From assembly GCA_947503175.1 (NCBI GenBank), contig CANNCO010000001.1, forward strand, positions 186,001 through 250,000: DNA of 64,000 nt, in the 5' to 3' direction. The stretch comes from an uncultured Paracoccaceae bacterium (GTDB lineage Bacteria; Pseudomonadota; Alphaproteobacteria; Rhodobacterales; Rhodobacteraceae). Positions 61,342-64,000 of the stretch are shown one piece after another. The position numbers and the translations under genes are program-made. Under the pieces are notes generated by a model, which was given only the letters and a program-made list of their open reading frames with translations, had not been told where the DNA came from and ran no database searches. Position 1 is the stretch's first letter, and each line of letters begins with the position of its first letter.

Positions 61342-62430
61342 ATGGCAGATCTGATACTCAAGGACGTGGGCAAGTCCTATGGCGGCACCGTTGAGGTTCT
61401 CAAGAACATCGACCTCGATATCAAGCAGGGCGAGTTGATCGTGTTCGTCGGCCCCTCGGGTTGTGGCAAGTCCACGCTTCTGCGGATGATCGCGGGGCTG
61501 GAAAAGATCACCGATGGCACGCTTGAAATCGACGGGGTTCTGGTCAATGACGTCCCGCCCTCCGAACGCGGCATCGCCATGGTGTTTCAGTCCTACGCGC
61601 TCTATCCGCATATGACTGTTTACGACAATATGGCCTTCGCCCTCCGGCTGGCGAAAAAGGCCGATGCGGAAATCAAGGAAGCCGTCTCGGCGGCAGCCGA
61701 TAAGCTGCAACTGACCGAATATCTCGACCGTCTGCCCAAAGCCCTCTCGGGTGGCCAGCGTCAGCGTGTGGCCATCGGCCGGTCGATCGTGCGCGACCCC
61801 AAGGTCTATCTCTTCGACGAACCGCTCTCGAATCTCGACGCCGCCCTCCGCGTCGCGACCCGCATCCAGATCGCGCAGCTGAAGGAGCAGATGCCGGATT
61901 CGACGATGATCTACGTCACCCATGACCAAGTCGAGGCGATGACGCTGGCTTCGCGCATCGTGGTTCTGGCCAACAAGGGCGTGGCTCAGGTCGGCACGCC
62001 GCTTGAGCTTTACGAACGCCCCAACAGCGAATTCGTCGCCCAGTTCATCGGATCGCCCGCCATGTGTCTTCTGGACGGCGAAATCATCGAGACGGGCGAG
62101 CGGACCCGCGTTCAGATCGACGGCGAAGGCATCGCCGTTTCAAACATCCCATCGCGCCCCGACGACATGGGCAAACGCGTGCGCGTCGGCATTCGGCCCG
62201 AGGATTTCGTCGAAACCGAGGGCGACAGCATCTATGACGGCCGTGTCGATTACGTCGAGGCGCTGGGCGAATTGACGATCCTCTATTTCGAGGCGCGCGA
62301 GAACGGCGATCAGGTTCTGGCGAAACTTCCCGGCATCCATTCCGAAGTGCGCGGTCAGGAAGTCAAGCTGACCGCCGATCCCGCGAAAGTGCATGTCTTC
62401 ATGGACGGTATCTCGCTGCTATACCGCTAG
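61342..62430 (+). CDS. aglK: Alpha-glucoside ABC transporter ATP-binding protein
   Basis: A 362-residue MalK-type ATPase. Walker A is VGPSGCGKSTLL, the signature LSGGQRQRVAIGRSI, Walker B VYLFDEPLSNLDA and the switch His in YVTHDQVEAMTL; a C-terminal regulatory OB/TOBE domain (about 240-360) is complete. It binds the EAA loops of AglF and AglG. It starts 31 bases after aglA with GGGAGGGACGAC before the ATG. End of the operon. Confidence 0.95.
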   Translation: MADLILKDVGKSYGGTVEVLKNIDLDIKQGELIVFVGPSGCGKSTLLRMIAGLEKITDGTLEIDGVLVNDVPPSERGIAMVFQSYALYPHMTVYDNMAFALRLAKKADAEIKEAVSAAADKLQLTEYLDRLPKALSGGQRQRVAIGRSIVRDPKVYLFDEPLSNLDAALRVATRIQIAQLKEQMPDSTMIYVTHDQVEAMTLASRIVVLANKGVAQVGTPLELYERPNSEFVAQFIGSPAMCLLDGEIIETGERTRVQIDGEGIAVSNIPSRPDDMGKRVRVGIRPEDFVETEGDSIYDGRVDYVEALGELTILYFEARENGDQVLAKLPGIHSEVRGQEVKLTADPAKVHVFMDGISLLYR

Positions 62431-62437
62431 GGGCGCG

Positions 62438-63313
62438 TCACCGGGTCGGAACCGGCACGTCGCCCCGGTAGTCGTAGAACCCGCGTTCGGATTTCCGGCC
62501 CAGCCATCCGGCCTCGACATATTTCGTCAAAAGCGGGCAGGGGCGGTATTTCGTATCCGCCAGCCCGTCATGCAGCACGTTCATGATCGCAAGGCAGGTA
62601 TCCAGCCCGATGAAATCCGCAAGCTCCAAGGGCCCCATCGGGTGGTTCGTCCCAAGCTTCATGGCACCGTCGATCGACGACACATTACCCACACCTTCAT
62701 AAAGCGTATAGACCGCCTCGTTGATCATCGGCATCAGGATGCGGTTCACGATGAAGGCCGGGAAATCCTCCGCCGTGGCCGATGTCTTGCCCAGCTTCTC
62801 GACCACCCCGTGCAGCGCCTGATAGGTCTCTTCGTCCGTCGCGATCCCGCGGATCAGTTCGACCAACTGCATCACCGGCACGGGGTTCATGAAATGGAAC
62901 CCCATGAACTTCTCGGGCCGGTCCGTCCGGCTCGCCAGCCGCGTAATCGAGATCGAGGATGTGTTCGATGTCAGAATCGTCTCGGGCCGCAGATGCGGTA
63001 CCAGATCCTCGAAGATCGCGACCTTCACCGTCTCGCGCTCTGTCGCCGCCTCGATGATCAGGTCCGTCTGGCCCAGATCGGTCAGGGTCATCGTCGTCTT
63101 GATCCGCTTCAGCGCCGCCGCCTGATCGGCCTCGGCGATCTTTCCGCGGGCCACCTGACGGCCCATATTGCCCTCGATGATCTCCAGCGCCCGGTCAAGG
63201 CTGTCACGGCTGACATCGGTCAGAAGAACGTCATAGCCCGCCACGGCAAAGACATGGGCAATGCCGTTGCCCATCTGCCCGGCGCCGACCACTCCGACCG
63301 ATTGAATCTCCAT
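62438..63313 (-). CDS. 3-hydroxybutyryl-CoA dehydrogenase
   Basis: 291 residues, single-domain-pair 3-hydroxyacyl-CoA dehydrogenase. N-terminal NAD fold VVGAGQMGNGIAHVFAVAGY, the catalytic His in GFHFMNPVPVMQLVE with the Glu of the pair, and C-terminal NRILMPMINEAVYTLYEGVG. It interconverts 3-hydroxybutyryl-CoA and acetoacetyl-CoA in fatty-acid or polyhydroxybutyrate metabolism. It converges on aglK with 7 bases between stops, so it is not part of that operon. Confidence 0.94.
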   Translation of the reverse strand: MEIQSVGVVGAGQMGNGIAHVFAVAGYDVLLTDVSRDSLDRALEIIEGNMGRQVARGKIAEADQAAALKRIKTTMTLTDLGQTDLIIEAATERETVKVAIFEDLVPHLRPETILTSNTSSISITRLASRTDRPEKFMGFHFMNPVPVMQLVELIRGIATDEETYQALHGVVEKLGKTSATAEDFPAFIVNRILMPMINEAVYTLYEGVGNVSSIDGAMKLGTNHPMGPLELADFIGLDTCLAIMNVLHDGLADTKYRPCPLLTKYVEAGWLGRKSERGFYDYRGDVPVPTR

Positions 63314-63458
63314 CTTCAGAACCTTTCCTGCCTGTCGCCGGACTTTATGCGGCAGTGCAGCGCGGGTGCAAGGGCGAAGCGACCCCGCCGCCCTTAGGCA
63401 TTTGGCAATACTTGGATGTCACAACCATGCGTGGTGAGACATTCCAGGGGTGGAATAG

Positions 63459-64000
63459 ATGGCTTATGAGCGCCTTGTTGAGGGCAAATTGGACTATGCT
63501 CCCTGCCGATACGGCAGTTCGAAACTGCTGTTCCGGGGGCCGCGTTGCGATATGTCGCGCGATTACGTCGCCTTTCTCGGCTCGACCGAAACCTACGGCA
63601 AGTTCATCGAAACGCCGTTTCCCGAACTCTTCGCAGAGCAGGCGGGCATCGCCGCCCTGAACCTCGGCAGTGTCAATGCGGGCATCGACGCGTTCCATGA
63701 CGATCCGACGATTGCCGAGCTGTGCCGGGGTGCCCGCGCCTGCGTCATTCAGGTCATGGGCGCGCATAAGCTGTCGAACCGTTACTACTCGGTCCACACG
63801 CGGCGGAACGACCGTTTCCTCTATGCCTCCGACGATCTGCGCACGCTTTATCCAGAGGTCGATTTCGCCGATATCCACTTCACCCGGCATCTGCTGAGCG
63901 TTCTGCTCGACATCTGCCCGGAACGGTTCAGGGCCATCCGGCATGAACTGACCGAGGTCTGGGTGCAGCGTATGGATGACCTGCTGGAGCGGATCGGCAG
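63459..64000 (+). CDS. DUF6473-like protein (3' end outside window)
   Basis: 180 residues are visible and the frame stays open to the last base. It begins MAYERLVEGKLDYAPCRYGS, continues with FLGSTETYGKFIETPFPELF and NLGSVNAGIDAF, then RNDRFLYASDDLRTLYPEVD. As I recall, this pattern is the DUF6473 family of Rhodobacterales. The GSTETYGKF and NLGSVNAG blocks resemble the start of SGNH-type folds, but no catalytic set can be claimed. The ATG follows CCAGGGGTGG. It is divergent from the dehydrogenase gene. Confidence 0.72.
   Translation, partial: MAYERLVEGKLDYAPCRYGSSKLLFRGPRCDMSRDYVAFLGSTETYGKFIETPFPELFAEQAGIAALNLGSVNAGIDAFHDDPTIAELCRGARACVIQVMGAHKLSNRYYSVHTRRNDRFLYASDDLRTLYPEVDFADIHFTRHLLSVLLDICPERFRAIRHELTEVWVQRMDDLLERIG

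Overview
The window is chromosomal DNA of a high-GC alphaproteobacterium, most likely a member of the Rhodobacterales (Roseobacter group). This rests on gene content and order: ftsY followed by a DMT permease and ispZ/yciB; a SAM-II riboswitch on metZ; DUF6446- and DUF6473-type proteins; an aglR/aglEFGAK cluster; and short intergenic sites resembling CtrA and FNR boxes. I saw no rRNA, tRNA, CRISPR array, prophage or insertion sequence. Two genes are cut by the window edges: ftsY on the left and a DUF6473-like gene on the right.

Layout. 1-2.9 kb: ftsY, an EamA permease and ispZ. 2.9-11.3 kb: a GST, an alpha/beta hydrolase, a SAM-II riboswitch with metZ and a glutamine amidotransferase, folE2, trkH, and a secreted trypsin-fold protein that has lost two of its three catalytic residues. 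11.4-18.5 kb: glyQ and glyS separated by an FkbM methyltransferase and a small membrane protein, then a PPDK-like enzyme with an eroded ATP half. 18.7-30 kb: sleB-like hydrolase, glmM, an EamA-hemerythrin-EamA operon, ilvC facing two tandem Lrp/AsnC regulators with a cupin and an aminotransferase, a UbiH-type hydroxylase, a HAD nucleotidase and a GntR regulator. 30-35 kb: a membrane glycosyltransferase with an N-terminal MshEN domain behind a consensus CtrA site, carA, a YqeY protein, a DUF2244 protein and a universal stress protein. 35-38 kb: a sparser accessory stretch with an orphan PaaK/CapK-type ligase, a GNAT acetyltransferase and gene-poor DNA.

38-43.2 kb: a cobalamin riboswitch drives one compact operon, btuC-btuD-btuF-exbB-exbD1-exbD2-tonB, so inner-membrane B12 import and the TonB energiser are co-controlled. 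No outer-membrane receptor gene is present. The second ExbD has Asn where the essential membrane Asp should be. 43.4-52.2 kb: a chemotaxis cluster in two converging operons. One is an output-less Cache/HAMP/PAS receptor-like gene with cheB and cheD. The other is STAS-cheY-cheA-cheW-cheR-cheY plus a 112-residue protein carrying a CheZ-like DxxxQ motif. 52.4-62.4 kb: alpha-glucoside use, with aglR, a GH1 beta-glucosidase and glucokinase on one strand and aglE-aglF-aglG-aglA-aglK on the other; LacI-type operators lie between them. 62.4-64 kb: a 3-hydroxybutyryl-CoA dehydrogenase and the partial DUF6473 gene.

The most unusual signals are the Asp/Asn ExbD pair in a B12-controlled TonB operon, the candidate CheZ/CheT-like phosphatase, the MshEN-glycosyltransferase behind a CtrA site, the catalytically dead protease, the SAM-II element with an overlapping terminator, and a 19-bp exact inverted repeat shared by two intergenic regions 27 kb apart. 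Functions are assigned from motifs and family knowledge only; no database search was run.
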